This document shows positions 54,107-63,979 of a stretch of 64,000 nucleotides of DNA, piece by piece (positions within the stretch are counted from its first letter, which is position 1; every line of letters starts with the position of its first letter). Origin of the DNA: Acidovorax sp. sif1233. Lineage in GTDB: Bacteria; Pseudomonadota; Gammaproteobacteria; Burkholderiales; Burkholderiaceae_C. The stretch spans positions 124,001 through 188,000 of the forward strand of contig NZ_JAHUWZ010000003.1 of NCBI RefSeq assembly GCF_019218755.1, in the 5' to 3' direction. The notes under the pieces are model-generated. The model searched no databases, had not been told where the DNA came from, and saw nothing but the letters and a program-made list of their open reading frames with translations. Made by a program: the position numbers and the translations under genes.

Positions 54107-55387
54107 ATGTCGAGCACACCTGAACAAGACGCCCCGCAAGCTGATTCACCCGCGGTTGAACCCGTGGATGAGAACATTGCCATCATTGCGCGACAGGCCA
54201 TCGTGGACGAATCCCGCGCCGTCTATGGCTACGAGCTGTTCGACCGGTCCACGGCCTCGGACTCCCACACGGCGGCCAGCGATGCCGCGCTGCTCTTCAA
54301 CGCCCTGTCGTACGCCGGCACCGAAGCCCTGGTCGGCAAGAAGACGGTGTTCATCAACTGCACCCACGACAGCCTTTCCGGCGGCCACCTGGAACTGATC
54401 CACCCCGAAAAGGTGGTGCTGGAAGTACCGCCGCTGCACGACACGGCCACCCCCGAGGAAATCGAAGGCCGGGTGCCCACCCTGGAGGCCCTGCGCACCC
54501 GCGGCTTTCGCCTGGCCTTCGACCAGCAGGCGCTGCGCCGCGCCTACACCAGCTGGCTGCCGCTGGCCGCTTTCATCAAGCTGGACATGATGGCCTTCAA
54601 GCCCGAACTGGCGGGGCCGCTGGTCAAGTTTTCCACCACCCACAGCAAGGCCACGCTGGTGGCCGAAAAAGTGGAGACCGCCGAACAGTACGAACTGATG
54701 CGGGGCCTGGGCGTCAAGCTGTTCCAGGGCTTCTGGTTCGCCCAGCCGTCGCTCGTGAAGGCCACGACGATCCGCCCTTCGCAGGCCACCATCATCCAGC
54801 TCCTCAACCTGGTGCGCAAGCAGGCCACCACCGCCGAGATCGAGGACCTGCTCAAGAAGGACCCCACGCTGTCCTTCAACCTGCTGCGCTTCATCAACTC
54901 CTCGGGCTTCGGGCTCTCGTGCGAGATCACCTCGTTCCGCCACGCGGTGATGATCCTCGGCCTCAAGAAGCTGTTCCGCTGGGCGGCCCTCCTGATGACC
55001 ACCTCACGCGCGGGCGGCGTGCCGCCGGCGGTGGGCCAGACCGCCGTGGTGCGCGGCCGCCTGATGGAGCTGCTGGCCGCCGAACTGCTGCCGCCCGAGG
55101 AATGCGACAACGCCTTCGTGGTGGGCGTGTTCTCCCTGCTCGACACCATGCTGGGCGTGCCGCTCGATAAGGCGCTGGAATCCGTGGCCCTGCCCGAACC
55201 GGTGATGGACGCGCTGCTGCGCGGCAGCGGCGTGTTCGCGCCCTTCCTGGAGCTGACCAAGGCCTGCGAGAGCGGCGATGAGGTGGCCTTTGCCAAGGCG
55301 GCCGACGCGCTGCACCTGTCCAACCGCCAGGTCAACTGGGCCCACCTGCAGGCCCTGACCTGGGCCGAGAGCCTCAACGAAGACTGA
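54107..55387 (+). CDS. EAL-HDOD signalling protein 2, tandem paralogue
   Basis: A 426-residue paralogue of the preceding protein, collinear throughout (ARQAIVDESRAVYGYELFDR, FINCTHDSL, KKDPTLSFNLLRFINSSGFG, GQTAVVRGRLMELLA). The N-terminal 30 residues differ and are acidic. The pair looks like a recent duplication with later divergence. A hairpin at 55431-55452 ends the unit. Confidence 0.9.
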   Translation: MSSTPEQDAPQADSPAVEPVDENIAIIARQAIVDESRAVYGYELFDRSTASDSHTAASDAALLFNALSYAGTEALVGKKTVFINCTHDSLSGGHLELIHPEKVVLEVPPLHDTATPEEIEGRVPTLEALRTRGFRLAFDQQALRRAYTSWLPLAAFIKLDMMAFKPELAGPLVKFSTTHSKATLVAEKVETAEQYELMRGLGVKLFQGFWFAQPSLVKATTIRPSQATIIQLLNLVRKQATTAEIEDLLKKDPTLSFNLLRFINSSGFGLSCEITSFRHAVMILGLKKLFRWAALLMTTSRAGGVPPAVGQTAVVRGRLMELLAAELLPPEECDNAFVVGVFSLLDTMLGVPLDKALESVALPEPVMDALLRGSGVFAPFLELTKACESGDEVAFAKAADALHLSNRQVNWAHLQALTWAESLNED

Positions 55388-55707
55388 GGCACGCCGTCGC
55401 GGGGCGCCTTGGCCCGGCATTCGCACACCCGGGCCCTGGTCATCCAGGGCCCGCTGCGTTGTCATGCCGGTCAATTGTTTCCCCGGATGCCCGCCATGCG
55501 GAGGGTGCGCGCGTTGCCGGCGGCATCCAGCTTGCGGCGGATGTCCCCCAGGGCCAGGATCGCAGAAGGCGCCTGCGCGGGAACATGGATGCCAAACGGC
55601 GACGGCAGATCGGGCCGTGCGGGCGCTCCCACCGCCAGCGGCTGGAGCCTGCCCGCCTTGCCTTCAGGTGCTGAAAAGACCGCGCCCTCGGGCGGCAGGA
55701 GAATCCA
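55388..55707. other. 320-bp gap between EAL-HDOD gene and Bug receptor gene
   Basis: No gene is seen. The only clear structure is the terminator-like hairpin at 55431-55452. Open frames here have Arg/Pro-rich, antisense-like composition. Confidence 0.5.
55431..55452 (+). terminator. terminator-like hairpin after EAL-HDOD gene
   Basis: GGGCCCTGG (55431-55439) and CCAGGGCCC (55444-55452) pair perfectly around TCAT, 43 bp after the stop. No T-run follows, so Rho or processing may assist. Confidence 0.6.
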
Positions 55708-56670
55708 TCAATCGAGTTCGAGCTTGCGCTCGCGGATGAGCTTGGCCCATTTCTCGTTCTCGCCCTTCACGAAGCTGAAGAACTCCACAGGGCCCAGCGA
55801 ATGCACTTCGGACCCCGTGGACGCGAACTTGGCTTTCACGTCGGCCTGCGCCAGCACCTTCGCCAGTTCGGCGGCCAGCCTGTCCACGGTGTCCCTGGGC
55901 ATGCCGGCCGGCCCCACCAGGCCCTGGAAGCCCACGGACTCCATCGCCGCGAAGCCCAGCTCACCGACCGTGGGCACATCGGGCAGCTGTGGATCGCGCC
56001 GGGGGCCGGTCACGGCCAGCGCCTTGAGCTTGCCGCCCTTGATCTGGGGCAGCAGCACCGTACCCGCGTCGATGAGCAGTTGCGTCTGGCCGCCGATCAG
56101 ATCCTGCACCGCGGGCGCACTGCCCTTGTATGGCACGTGCGTCACGTCCAGCCCGGTGGCCTGGTTCATGAGCTCGCCATTGAGGTGGGTGGAAGTGCCC
56201 GCGCCGCCCGAGGCGAAGTTCACCTTGCCGGCGTTGGCCTTGGCCCAGGCCACCCACTCCTTGAGGTCCTTGGCCGGGTGGTCCAGCCGGGTCACCGCGA
56301 TGTAGCTGCCCTGGCTGATCTGGCCGATGTAGCTGAACTGCTTGAGCGGGTCATAGGGCATCTTGCGCTGCAGGTAGGGCGCGATGGCGAAAGGGCCGGT
56401 ATTGGCCAGCAGGATGGTGTAGCCGTCCGGCGCCGCGCGCGTGAGCTCCGTGGCGGCCAGCATGCCGCCCGCGCCCGGCTTGTAGTCCACCACGATCTGC
56501 TGCTTGAGCGCTTCCTGCAGCGGCACCTGCACGGTGCGCGCGGCAAAGTCGATGCCGCCCCCTGGCGGGTAGCCCACGATGAGCCGGATGGGCTTGGCCG
56601 CGGGCCAGGCCTGCGCCATGGACAGGGTGGCGGCGCCCAGCAGCAGCGCGCCGGCAATCATTTTTTTCAT
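55708..56670 (-). CDS. Bug-family tripartite tricarboxylate receptor protein 1
   Basis: A 320-residue periplasmic binding protein (TctC/Bug). Signal peptide ends near MAQA; the core shows YPPGGGIDFAAR, KPGAGGMLAATELTR, NTGPFAIAP and NFASGGAGTSTH, the carboxylate-binding loops. Bug proteins are greatly expanded in Comamonadaceae and Bordetella and mostly bind carboxylates. No TctA/TctB membrane genes are near. It lies 57 bp downstream of xerD on the same strand. Confidence 0.92.
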   Translation of the reverse strand: MKKMIAGALLLGAATLSMAQAWPAAKPIRLIVGYPPGGGIDFAARTVQVPLQEALKQQIVVDYKPGAGGMLAATELTRAAPDGYTILLANTGPFAIAPYLQRKMPYDPLKQFSYIGQISQGSYIAVTRLDHPAKDLKEWVAWAKANAGKVNFASGGAGTSTHLNGELMNQATGLDVTHVPYKGSAPAVQDLIGGQTQLLIDAGTVLLPQIKGGKLKALAVTGPRRDPQLPDVPTVGELGFAAMESVGFQGLVGPAGMPRDTVDRLAAELAKVLAQADVKAKFASTGSEVHSLGPVEFFSFVKGENEKWAKLIRERKLELD

Positions 56671-56727
56671 GCATGTCTCCTGGTTGGTATCGACGGGGTC
56701 GGTCACACGGCCTGTCTGCCTGCTGCG

Positions 56728-57627
56728 CTAGCCGCGTGGATGGTGCTGCGCGTGCAGCGACTTGAGCCGCTCCCGCGCCACGTGGGTGTAGATGGTGGTC
56801 GTGGAAATGTCCGCATGCCCCAGCAGCAGCTGCACCACGCGCAGGTCGGCGCCATGGTTGAGCAGGTGCGTGGCGAACGCGTGCCGCAGCGTGTGCGGCG
56901 AGAGCGGCGTGGTGATGCCGGCGACGGCCGCCCACTTCTTGACGATGACCCAGAACATCACGCGGGTCATGCCGCTGCCGCGCTGGGTCACGAACAGGTC
57001 GTCGGTCTGCTGGCCCGCAAGGATCTCGCCACGCGATTCCCGCAGGTAGCGTTCCAGCCACTGCCGCGCCTCTTCGCCAAACGGCACCAGCCGCTCCTTG
57101 CTGCCCTTGCCCATCACCCGCAGCACGCCTTCGTTCAGGCCCAGCTGGAAGGTCTTGAGCGTGACCAGTTCGGTCACGCGCAGGCCGCTGGCGTACATCA
57201 GTTCCAGCATGGTGCGGTCGCGCAGTCCCAGGGGGTTGCCCAGGTCCGGCGCCGCGAGCAGTGCCTCCACCTGCGCCTGCGACAAGGTCTTGGGCACGCG
57301 CAGGGGCTGGCGCGCGGCGGTGAGCCGCACCGTGGGGTCGGCGGCGATCCGCCGCTCGCGCAGCGCCCAGTGAAAGTAGCGCCTGAGCACGGTGAGGCGC
57401 CGGTTGGCCGACGTGGCGCGGGTCTCGGCGTGGCGCGCCGCGAAGTAGCCCTGCAGGTGGTGTTCGGCCGTGCCGTCCAGCGCCAGGGCGGGTTGCTGCG
57501 CGGCCAGCCACTGCGCGTACAGCGTCAGGTCGCGGCGATAGGCTGCCAGCGTGTTGCGCGAAAGGCCGTCCTCCAGCCACAGGGCATCCACAAAGGCATC
57601 GATCGCGTTCAGGCTGGGGGCAAGCAT
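56728..57627 (-). CDS. xerD: tyrosine recombinase XerD
   Basis: A 299-residue site-specific recombinase that resolves chromosome dimers at dif together with XerC. The catalytic residues R150, K174, H245, R248, H271 and Y280 are all visible. Sequence and length fit housekeeping XerD rather than a phage integrase. It lies between two Bug receptor genes with no island signatures. Confidence 0.94.
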   Translation of the reverse strand: MLAPSLNAIDAFVDALWLEDGLSRNTLAAYRRDLTLYAQWLAAQQPALALDGTAEHHLQGYFAARHAETRATSANRRLTVLRRYFHWALRERRIAADPTVRLTAARQPLRVPKTLSQAQVEALLAAPDLGNPLGLRDRTMLELMYASGLRVTELVTLKTFQLGLNEGVLRVMGKGSKERLVPFGEEARQWLERYLRESRGEILAGQQTDDLFVTQRGSGMTRVMFWVIVKKWAAVAGITTPLSPHTLRHAFATHLLNHGADLRVVQLLLGHADISTTTIYTHVARERLKSLHAQHHPRG

Positions 57628-57645
57628 CCAAAAACGATAGCACGT

Positions 57646-57672
57646 AAAAAAGCCGCCCGGGCGCGGGCGGCT
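57646..57672 (-). terminator. intrinsic terminator of Bug receptor gene 2
   Basis: On the minus strand AGCCGCCCG and CGGGCGGCT pair around a short loop, followed by a run of six T. It lies 19 bp after the stop of the receptor at 57691. Confidence 0.85.
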
Positions 57673-57690
57673 TCTGGAGTGCGCACGGAA

Positions 57691-58656
57691 TTATTCGAGC
57701 GCCAGTTTCTGCTTGACCACCACGTCCTTGTACACGGCGAATTCCGCCTTGATCTGCTCGGCGAACTGCTCGGGCGTGTTGCCCAGCACGATGGAGCCGG
57801 TGTCTTCGATGCGCTTCTTCACGGCCGGATCTTCCAGCGCCTTGCGCACGGCGGCGTTGACCTTGTCCACCACCTCCTTGGACAGGCCCTTGGGGCCCAC
57901 GATGCCGTAGTACGCCATGCGGTTCACGGGCTCCAGGCCCATTTCCTTGAACGTGGGCACGTTGGGCAGGGCGGCAACGCGCTGCGGCGCGGCGACCACG
58001 ATGGGCACCAGGCGGTTTTCCTTGATGAAGGGCAGCGCCGAGGGCAGGTTGTCGAAAATCATGGGCACCTGGCCGGCCACGGTGTCATTCAGGGCGGGGC
58101 CCGCGCCACGGTAGGGGATGTGCGTCACGAAGGTGCCCGAGAGGTTCTTGTACAGCTCCATCTGCAGGTGGCCGATGCCGCCCGTGCCGGACGAGGAGTA
58201 CGAATACTTGCCGGGCGACTTCTTGATCTCGGCCACGAACGCCTTGTAGTCCTTGGCGGGGAAGCTGGGGTGCACCGCAATGATGTTGGGCGTGGCCGCG
58301 ATGTTGATGATGGGCGTGAAGTCCGTCAGCGGGTTGTACGGCGTCTTGGGGTTGATGGCGGGATTGGCCGCCGTGGTGGACACGGTGGCCACGCCCAGCG
58401 TGTAGCCATCCGGCGCCGAACGGGCGGTTTCGGCCGCGCCCACGATGCCGCCGCCACCGGCCTTGTTTTCCACGATCACGGATTGGCCCAGGGCCTTGCC
58501 CAGCGGGTCGGCGATCACGCGCGCAATGATGTCGGTGGTGCCGCCGGGCGCGAAGGGCACCTGCAGCTTGATGACCTTGTTGGGGTAGCCCTGGGCGGCA
58601 GCGGACCCTGCGGCGGCAGCCAGTACGGTCAGCGCGAGCCATTGACGACGATGCAT
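57691..58656 (-). CDS. Bug-family tripartite tricarboxylate receptor protein 2
   Basis: A 321-residue periplasmic receptor. Signal peptide ends near SAAA; core segments are [38 protein letters not shown] and [12 protein letters not shown]. It is not closely similar to the receptor at 55708. No membrane partners are nearby; the ligand is unknown. Start ATG 58656 follows AAGGAGAA. The gene is divergent from the AEC transporter. Confidence 0.92.
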   Translation of the reverse strand: MHRRQWLALTVLAAAAGSAAAQGYPNKVIKLQVPFAPGGTTDIIARVIADPLGKALGQSVIVENKAGGGGIVGAAETARSAPDGYTLGVATVSTTAANPAINPKTPYNPLTDFTPIINIAATPNIIAVHPSFPAKDYKAFVAEIKKSPGKYSYSSSGTGGIGHLQMELYKNLSGTFVTHIPYRGAGPALNDTVAGQVPMIFDNLPSALPFIKENRLVPIVVAAPQRVAALPNVPTFKEMGLEPVNRMAYYGIVGPKGLSKEVVDKVNAAVRKALEDPAVKKRIEDTGSIVLGNTPEQFAEQIKAEFAVYKDVVVKQKLALE

Positions 58657-58779
58657 TGAGTTCTCCTTCATGGGTGACAGACAGCCTGGATGGTATGCGC
58701 AACCGGTGTCCTGGCAGCCTGCGGATTCCACATAAGGGCTAACCCGCAGAACACGACACGGATCAAGTATTCTCCGTGC

Positions 58780-59685
58780 GTGAATTACGCCCAGCTCCTG
58801 CTTCCCGACTTCTCCCTCATCCTGTGCGGCTACCTCATCTGCCGCTACACCGCCCTGAACCGCTCGGTATGGCAGCCGGTGGAGAGCCTGGTGTACTACC
58901 TGCTGTTCCCCGTGCTGCTGTTCCAGTCCATCGTCAAGAGCCCGGTGGACATCGGCGCCGCATCGGGGCTGATCGCCGCCGGGCTGATCTCCGGCCTGAT
59001 CGGGATCGCGCTGGCCTACAGCCTGCCGCACTGGCCCTGGCTGGGCCGGCGCATCGACGCGCGCGACCATGCCGCCAGTGCCCAGGTCGCGTTCCGCTTC
59101 AACTCGTTCATTGGCCTGGCCATTGCCGAGCGCCTGGCGGGCTCCGAGGGCCTGCTCATGATCGCCGTGCTGATCGGCGTGTGCGTGCCGCTGTTCAACG
59201 TGGCGGCCGTGTGGCCGATGGCGCGGCACGGCCAGCACAGCTTCGCGCGGGAGCTGGTGCGCAACCCGCTGATCGTCGCCACGGTATCGGGGCTGGTGGC
59301 CAACCTGCTGGGCTTCAGGATTCCCGACTGGGCCGCGCCCACGGTGGGCCGCATCAGCGCGGCATCGCTGGCGCTGGGGCTGATGGCCGCGGGCGCGGGC
59401 CTTCAGTTTGGCCTGCTCACGCGCGGCAAGGCGCTGAGCGTGGCGGTGCTGTCCATCCGGCACCTGCTGCAGCCGCTGCTCGCGTTCGGCATGGCGCGCC
59501 TCTTTGGGCTGAACCCGGTGCAGACCACCATGCTGCTCGCCTTCTCCGCGCTGCCCACCGCCTCCACCTGCTATGTGCTGGCGGCGCGCATGGGCTACAA
59601 CGGACCGTACGTGGCGGGGCTGGTCACGCTGTCGACCCTGCTGGGCATGGTCAGCCTGCCGTTTGCCCTGGGATTTCTGCGATGA
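58780..59685 (+). CDS. AEC-family permease (auxin efflux carrier-like)
   Basis: A 301-residue inner-membrane carrier with about ten helices. Bacterial AEC members carry malate, malonate or similar acids. Start is GTG 58780 ([11 protein letters not shown]); an upstream frame is non-coding. The stop overlaps the following esterase start (ATGA). Substrate unknown. Confidence 0.87.
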   Translation: MNYAQLLLPDFSLILCGYLICRYTALNRSVWQPVESLVYYLLFPVLLFQSIVKSPVDIGAASGLIAAGLISGLIGIALAYSLPHWPWLGRRIDARDHAASAQVAFRFNSFIGLAIAERLAGSEGLLMIAVLIGVCVPLFNVAAVWPMARHGQHSFARELVRNPLIVATVSGLVANLLGFRIPDWAAPTVGRISAASLALGLMAAGAGLQFGLLTRGKALSVAVLSIRHLLQPLLAFGMARLFGLNPVQTTMLLAFSALPTASTCYVLAARMGYNGPYVAGLVTLSTLLGMVSLPFALGFLR

Positions 59686-60368
59686 CCGATCCACACCCTG
59701 CCCTGCGTTCCGCCGCCCTGGTCCAACCACGCCGCCGCGCGTTGATGGCGGGCCTGGCGGCCGTGGCGCTTGTGCCGCTGGCGGGCTGCGGGCGCAAGGC
59801 CCCGCGCGCGCAGACGGTGCCCACTGGCGCCACGGTGCTGGCGCTGGGTGATTCGCTGACCTCCGGCGTGGGCGCATCGGCCGACACCGCCTACCCTGCC
59901 GTGCTGGCGCGCCTGACGGGCTGGAAAGTGGTCAACGCCGGCGTGTCGGGCGACACCTCGGCCCAGGCGCTCGAACGCCTGCCGGCGCTGCTGCAATCGC
60001 ACCAGCCCGCGCTGGTGATCGTGGGCATCGGCGGCAACGACTTTCTGCGCCGCCAGAGCGCCAGCACCACCCGCGCCAACATCGTGCGCATCTGTACGGA
60101 GGCGCGCGCCAGCGGCGCCCAGGTGCTGCTGGTGGCCGTGCCCGAGCTGTCTCTCTTGGCGGCCTCCACCGGCCGGCTGGGCGATCACGCGCTGTACGAA
60201 GAAGTGGCGACCGAGCTGAAGATTCCACTGCACAGCAAAGGCTGGTCCGGCGTGCTGTCCGACGCCCGCCTGCGGTCCGACCAGATCCACGCCAATGCGG
60301 CCGGCTACGAGCGGTTTGCGCAAGGGCTGGTGGAAACGCTCAGGGACGCCGGGCTGCTGGCGCGGTAA
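59682..60368 (+). CDS. SGNH-hydrolase, arylesterase/lysophospholipase L1 type (TesA-like)
   Basis: A 228-residue lipoprotein esterase. A twin-Arg-like start RRRALMAG and lipobox LAGC lie in residues 18-37. Catalytic blocks are GDSLTSG (Ser), VGIGGNDFL (Asn) and [11 protein letters not shown] (Asp-His). Most relatives are periplasmic multifunctional esterases. ATG overlaps the AEC stop by 4 bp, so the two are coupled. Confidence 0.92.
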   Translation: MTDPHPALRSAALVQPRRRALMAGLAAVALVPLAGCGRKAPRAQTVPTGATVLALGDSLTSGVGASADTAYPAVLARLTGWKVVNAGVSGDTSAQALERLPALLQSHQPALVIVGIGGNDFLRRQSASTTRANIVRICTEARASGAQVLLVAVPELSLLAASTGRLGDHALYEEVATELKIPLHSKGWSGVLSDARLRSDQIHANAAGYERFAQGLVETLRDAGLLAR

Positions 60369-60394
60369 AGCCACACAGAGCCTCGGCCTGAATA

Positions 60395-60455
60395 CTCATT
60401 TTTTGATAGCTGCCAGCGTTTACCTATCAAGCGCTAGAGCCCATTTTCATTCAAA
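60395..60455. repeat. dispersed AT-rich repeat between convergent esterase and queG genes
   Basis: TTTTTTGATAGCTGCCAGC, TATCAAGCGCTAGAG and the AT-rich right part match the reverse complement of 34704-34768, with hairpin AGCGTTT/AAGCGCT. It fills the gap and forms the last codons of queG, and may serve as a terminator. Confidence 0.6.
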
Positions 60456-61526
60456 ATCCAGCGCCCAGGCCACATGTTCGCGCACGAGTTCACTGGGCTC
60501 CTGGGCACGGGACTGCAGCGCCGCACGCACCGCGCCATCGCCCGTGGCCCGCAGCGCATTGCCCAGCGCCACGGCCACGTTGCGCAGCCAGCGCTCGTGG
60601 CCAATGCGGCGGATGGGGCCGCCCTCGGTCATGCGCAGGAAGGTGGCCTCGTCCCATGCGAACAGGTGCGCCAGCTGCTGGCCCGCGAGGCCCTTGCGCT
60701 CGTCGAAGTCGGGCAGCCGGCTGGCCTGCGCGAACTTGTTCCAGGGGCAGATGAGCTGGCAGTCGTCGCAGCCGTAGATGCGGTTGCCCATGAGCGGCCG
60801 CAGTTCCAGCGGGATGGGCCCCGCGTGCTCGATGGTCAGGTACGAGATGCAGCGCCGCGCATCGAGCCGGTGCGGCGCGATGATGGCCTGCGTGGGGCAG
60901 ATGTCGATGCAGGCGCTGCAGCTGCCGCAGTGCGCGGTGACCGGGGCGCTTTCAGGCAACGCCATGTCCACGTAGATCTCGCCCAGGAAGAACATCGAGC
61001 CCGCCTCGCGGTTGAGCACCAGGGTGTGCTTGCCGCGCCAGCCCTGGCCGCTGCGCGAGGCCAGCTCGGCCTCCAGCACCGGCGCGGAATCGGTGAATAC
61101 GCGGTGGCCGAAGGGGCCGATGGCCTCGGCGATGCGGTCGCTGAGTTTTTGCAGGCGGGCGCGCAGCACCTTGTGGTAGTCGCGCCCCCGGGCATAGACC
61201 GAGACGATCCCTTCCTGCGGGCGGGCCAGGCGCCCCAGTTCGAAAGCCTGCCAGCCGCCGGACGTGCCCGTGCCCGTATCGCGCGGCAAGTAATCCATGC
61301 GTGCCGTGATCACGCTCACGGTGCCGGGCACCAGTTCGGCCGGGCGCGCGCGCCTCATGCCGTGCGATGCCATGTAATGCATGTCACCATGGAAGCCCTG
61401 CGCCAGCCAGGCCGAAAGGCCGGGCTCTGCGGCGGACAAGTCCACCCCCGCCACGCCGATTTGGGAAAATCCCAGTTCGCGGGCCCACTCCTGCATTTGA
61501 GGAACGAGTTGACTGTTGCACCACAT
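60447..61526 (-). CDS. queG: epoxyqueuosine reductase
   Basis: A 359-residue cobalamin and 4Fe-4S enzyme for the last step of queuosine tRNA modification. The two iron-sulfur motifs are CGSCSACIDICP and CDDCQLICPW. The N-terminal domain begins WARELGFSQIGVAGVD. Start ATG 61526 overlaps the divergent tsaE start by 18 bp. Confidence 0.95.
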   Translation of the reverse strand: MWCNSQLVPQMQEWARELGFSQIGVAGVDLSAAEPGLSAWLAQGFHGDMHYMASHGMRRARPAELVPGTVSVITARMDYLPRDTGTGTSGGWQAFELGRLARPQEGIVSVYARGRDYHKVLRARLQKLSDRIAEAIGPFGHRVFTDSAPVLEAELASRSGQGWRGKHTLVLNREAGSMFFLGEIYVDMALPESAPVTAHCGSCSACIDICPTQAIIAPHRLDARRCISYLTIEHAGPIPLELRPLMGNRIYGCDDCQLICPWNKFAQASRLPDFDERKGLAGQQLAHLFAWDEATFLRMTEGGPIRRIGHERWLRNVAVALGNALRATGDGAVRAALQSRAQEPSELVREHVAWALDFE

Positions 61527-62036
61527 ACCGGCCAGATTGTAGGAAGCGGCACGGCCGCCCCGACCGAACCCGCCCCCCCCTTCACCTGGCGCAGCGAGGA
61601 TGACACCGCCGCCTTCGCGCAGCGCCTGGCCGCGCAGCCGGGGCTGTCCAACGCCTTCGTCACGTTGCACGGCGACCTGGGCGCGGGCAAGACCACGCTG
61701 GTGCGCCACCTGCTGCGCGCCCTGGGCGTGCAGGGCCGGATCAAGAGCCCCACCTACGCCGTGGTGGAGCCACACGAGGCCCCGGGCCTGGCGATCTGGC
61801 ACTTTGATTTCTACCGCTTCGACGATCCGCGCGAATGGGAGGACGCGGGCTTCAGGGACATTTTTGCCAACCCGGGGCTCAAGGTGGCAGAATGGCCGGA
61901 AAAGGCTGCAGCGCTTACGCCGCCTGCGGACCTTGCTATACACATTGAAGCAATTGACGACACCGAAAGGAAGATCACGGTGCACGCCCAAACCGCCAAC
62001 GGCCGCCACATGCTGCAAGGGCTGCTGAACCCATGA
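61509..62036 (+). CDS. tsaE: tRNA threonylcarbamoyladenosine synthesis ATPase TsaE
   Basis: A 175-residue ATPase that works with TsaB/TsaD to make t6A in tRNA. Walker A is GDLGAGKTTL (about 55-64), followed by IKSPTYAVVE and HFDFYRFDD. Start TTG 61509 was chosen because GAGG sits about 6-10 bp before it; no ATG upstream is available. The start region overlaps queG in antiparallel. Confidence 0.92.
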   Translation: MTVAPHTGQIVGSGTAAPTEPAPPFTWRSEDDTAAFAQRLAAQPGLSNAFVTLHGDLGAGKTTLVRHLLRALGVQGRIKSPTYAVVEPHEAPGLAIWHFDFYRFDDPREWEDAGFRDIFANPGLKVAEWPEKAAALTPPADLAIHIEAIDDTERKITVHAQTANGRHMLQGLLNP

Positions 62037-62097
62037 GCCGCCCATCGGCCGCACCGACCCCGGCCTGCCCCCGCGCGCCCCGCACGGGAGGCCCGCG

Positions 62098-63525
62098 ATG
62101 AGCCCCGGCAGCGCCAGCGGCACGCCCCAGGCCGCAGCCCGGGGCGTGGCTTCGCGCCGGGCCGTGCTGCAGGCGGGCAGCCTCGTGCTGCTGCTGGGCA
62201 CGCAGCAGATCGCGCGCGGCGCCACCATCCTGGCCGTGCGCGTCTGGCCCGCGCCCGAATACTCGCGCGTGACCATCGAGTCCGACGGCGCGCTGGTGGC
62301 CAAGCAGTTCTTCGTGACCACGCCGCCGCGCCTGGCGGTGGACATCGAGGGCATCGACCTCAGCCCCGAGCTGCGCGAACTGGTCGCCAAGGTCAAGCCG
62401 GACGACCCCAACATCGCGGGCATCCGCGTGGGGCAGAACGCGCCCGGGGTGGTGCGCCTGGTGGTGGACCTCAAGCAGCCCGCCATGCCGCAGGTGTTCA
62501 CGCTGCCCCCCGTGGCGGCGTACCGGCACCGCCTGGTGTTCGACCTTTACCCCGCCGCGCCGGTGGACCCGCTGGAGGCCCTCATCGCGGAGCGCCTGCG
62601 CGATGCCCCCGTGACCACGGCCGCCGCCACCCCCAAAGCGCCCACGCCGCCCGCCGAGCACGACCCGCTCGGCGACCTCATCGCGCAGCGCACCACCCGC
62701 CCCGTCCCGGCAGAGCACCCGCCCGTGGCGGCGCCCCCGGTGGCGGCCGCCCCGGCCGAAACCACGCGCCCGCCGGGCAACCGGGCCACGTCCACGCACA
62801 CCGACCGCATCATCATCGTCGCGCTCGACCCCGGCCACGGCGGCGAGGACCCGGGCGCCATCGGCCCCTCGGGCACGCGCGAGAAGGACGTGGTGCTGCG
62901 CGTGGCCCACCTGCTGCGCGACCGCATCAACGCCACCACCGTGGGTGGCAATCCCATGCGCGCCTTCCTCACGCGCGACGGCGACTACTTCGTGCCCCTG
63001 GGCACGCGCGTGCAGAAGGCCCGGCGCGTGCAGGCCGACCTGTTCGTGAGCATCCACGCCGATGCCTTCACCACGCCGGCCGCGCGCGGCGCCAGCGTGT
63101 TCGCGCTGAGCCAGGGCGGCGCCTCCAGCACCGCCGCGCGCTGGCTGGCCAACAAGGAGAACCAGGCCGACCTGGTGGGGGGCATCAACGTGCAGTCCAA
63201 GGACCAGCACGTGCAGCGCGCGCTGCTCGACATGAGCACCACCGCGCAGATCAACGACAGCCTCAAGCTCGGCTCCGTGCTGCTGGGCGAGATCGGCGGC
63301 ATGGCCAAGCTGCACAAGCCGCGCGTGGAGCAGGCGGGCTTCGCAGTGCTCAAGGCCCCCGACATCCCCAGCGTGCTGGTGGAAACCGCCTTCATCAGCA
63401 ACCCCGACGAGGAAAAGCGCCTGCGCAGCAGCGCCTACCAGGAGCAGCTGGCCGACGCGCTGATGCGCGGCATCACGCGCTACTTCGCCAAGAACCCGCC
63501 ACTGGCGCGCAGCCGTTCCGTCTAG
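62098..63525 (+). CDS. amiC: N-acetylmuramoyl-L-alanine amidase (AmiC-like)
   Basis: A 475-residue periplasmic amidase that splits septal peptidoglycan. A twin-arginine signal (SRRAVLQAG), an AMIN domain (about 40-150), a Pro/Ala-rich linker, and an amidase_3 domain with zinc residues in DPGHGGEDPGA, REKDVVL, SIHADAF and VETAFISNP. It follows tsaE by 61 bp, a common arrangement (tsaE-ami). Confidence 0.95.
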   Translation: MSPGSASGTPQAAARGVASRRAVLQAGSLVLLLGTQQIARGATILAVRVWPAPEYSRVTIESDGALVAKQFFVTTPPRLAVDIEGIDLSPELRELVAKVKPDDPNIAGIRVGQNAPGVVRLVVDLKQPAMPQVFTLPPVAAYRHRLVFDLYPAAPVDPLEALIAERLRDAPVTTAAATPKAPTPPAEHDPLGDLIAQRTTRPVPAEHPPVAAPPVAAAPAETTRPPGNRATSTHTDRIIIVALDPGHGGEDPGAIGPSGTREKDVVLRVAHLLRDRINATTVGGNPMRAFLTRDGDYFVPLGTRVQKARRVQADLFVSIHADAFTTPAARGASVFALSQGGASSTAARWLANKENQADLVGGINVQSKDQHVQRALLDMSTTAQINDSLKLGSVLLGEIGGMAKLHKPRVEQAGFAVLKAPDIPSVLVETAFISNPDEEKRLRSSAYQEQLADALMRGITRYFAKNPPLARSRSV

Positions 63526-63640
63526 CCTTGCGCGGACCGCCAAGTGCAGGCAAAGTAGCCTTCATCACCCACGCCCCGGCGTGCAGGCATGTGCTTCCTG
63601 CACACCGGCACGCACCGGGGAGGACGGAAGGAGAAACGCC

Positions 63641-63979
63641 ATGGCACTGCCCCACGCCCAATCCGGCCAGATCGTCAGCGTGCGCCCCCTGGGCGACCGC
63701 CTGCCCGAGGCCATCACCACCGCCATCCTGAAGGCCGGCCAGCTCGAAGTCATGCGCGTCGTGCTCCCCGTGGGCAAATCCATGAAGGAACACCAGACCC
63801 CCGGCGAGGCCACGGTGCAGTGCATCGAGGGCGTGGTCGAGTTCGTCAGCGAGGACGGCATCCAGCAGCTGCATCCCGGCGACTTCGTGCACCTGGCGCC
63901 GCGCGCGCTGCATTCGCTCAAGGCGGTGGAGCACGCGTCCCTGCTGGTCACCCTGTGCCTGCTGGCGGGTGGGCGCTGA
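63641..63979 (+). CDS. cupin-domain protein
   Basis: A 112-residue small cupin. It contains EHQTPGEATVQCIEG and LHPGDFVHLAPRALHSLKA, the two cupin motifs. The usual first-motif HxH is partly changed (EHQTPGE), so metal binding is uncertain. It starts with ATG 63641 after an AAGGAG ribosome binding site. Function unknown. Confidence 0.85.
   Translation: MALPHAQSGQIVSVRPLGDRLPEAITTAILKAGQLEVMRVVLPVGKSMKEHQTPGEATVQCIEGVVEFVSEDGIQQLHPGDFVHLAPRALHSLKAVEHASLLVTLCLLAGGR

Noticed and set aside
56728..57627. Tyrosine recombinase as sign of an integrated element
   Set aside because: Sequence and catalytic residues fit housekeeping XerD; no att repeats, tRNA or phage genes are near.
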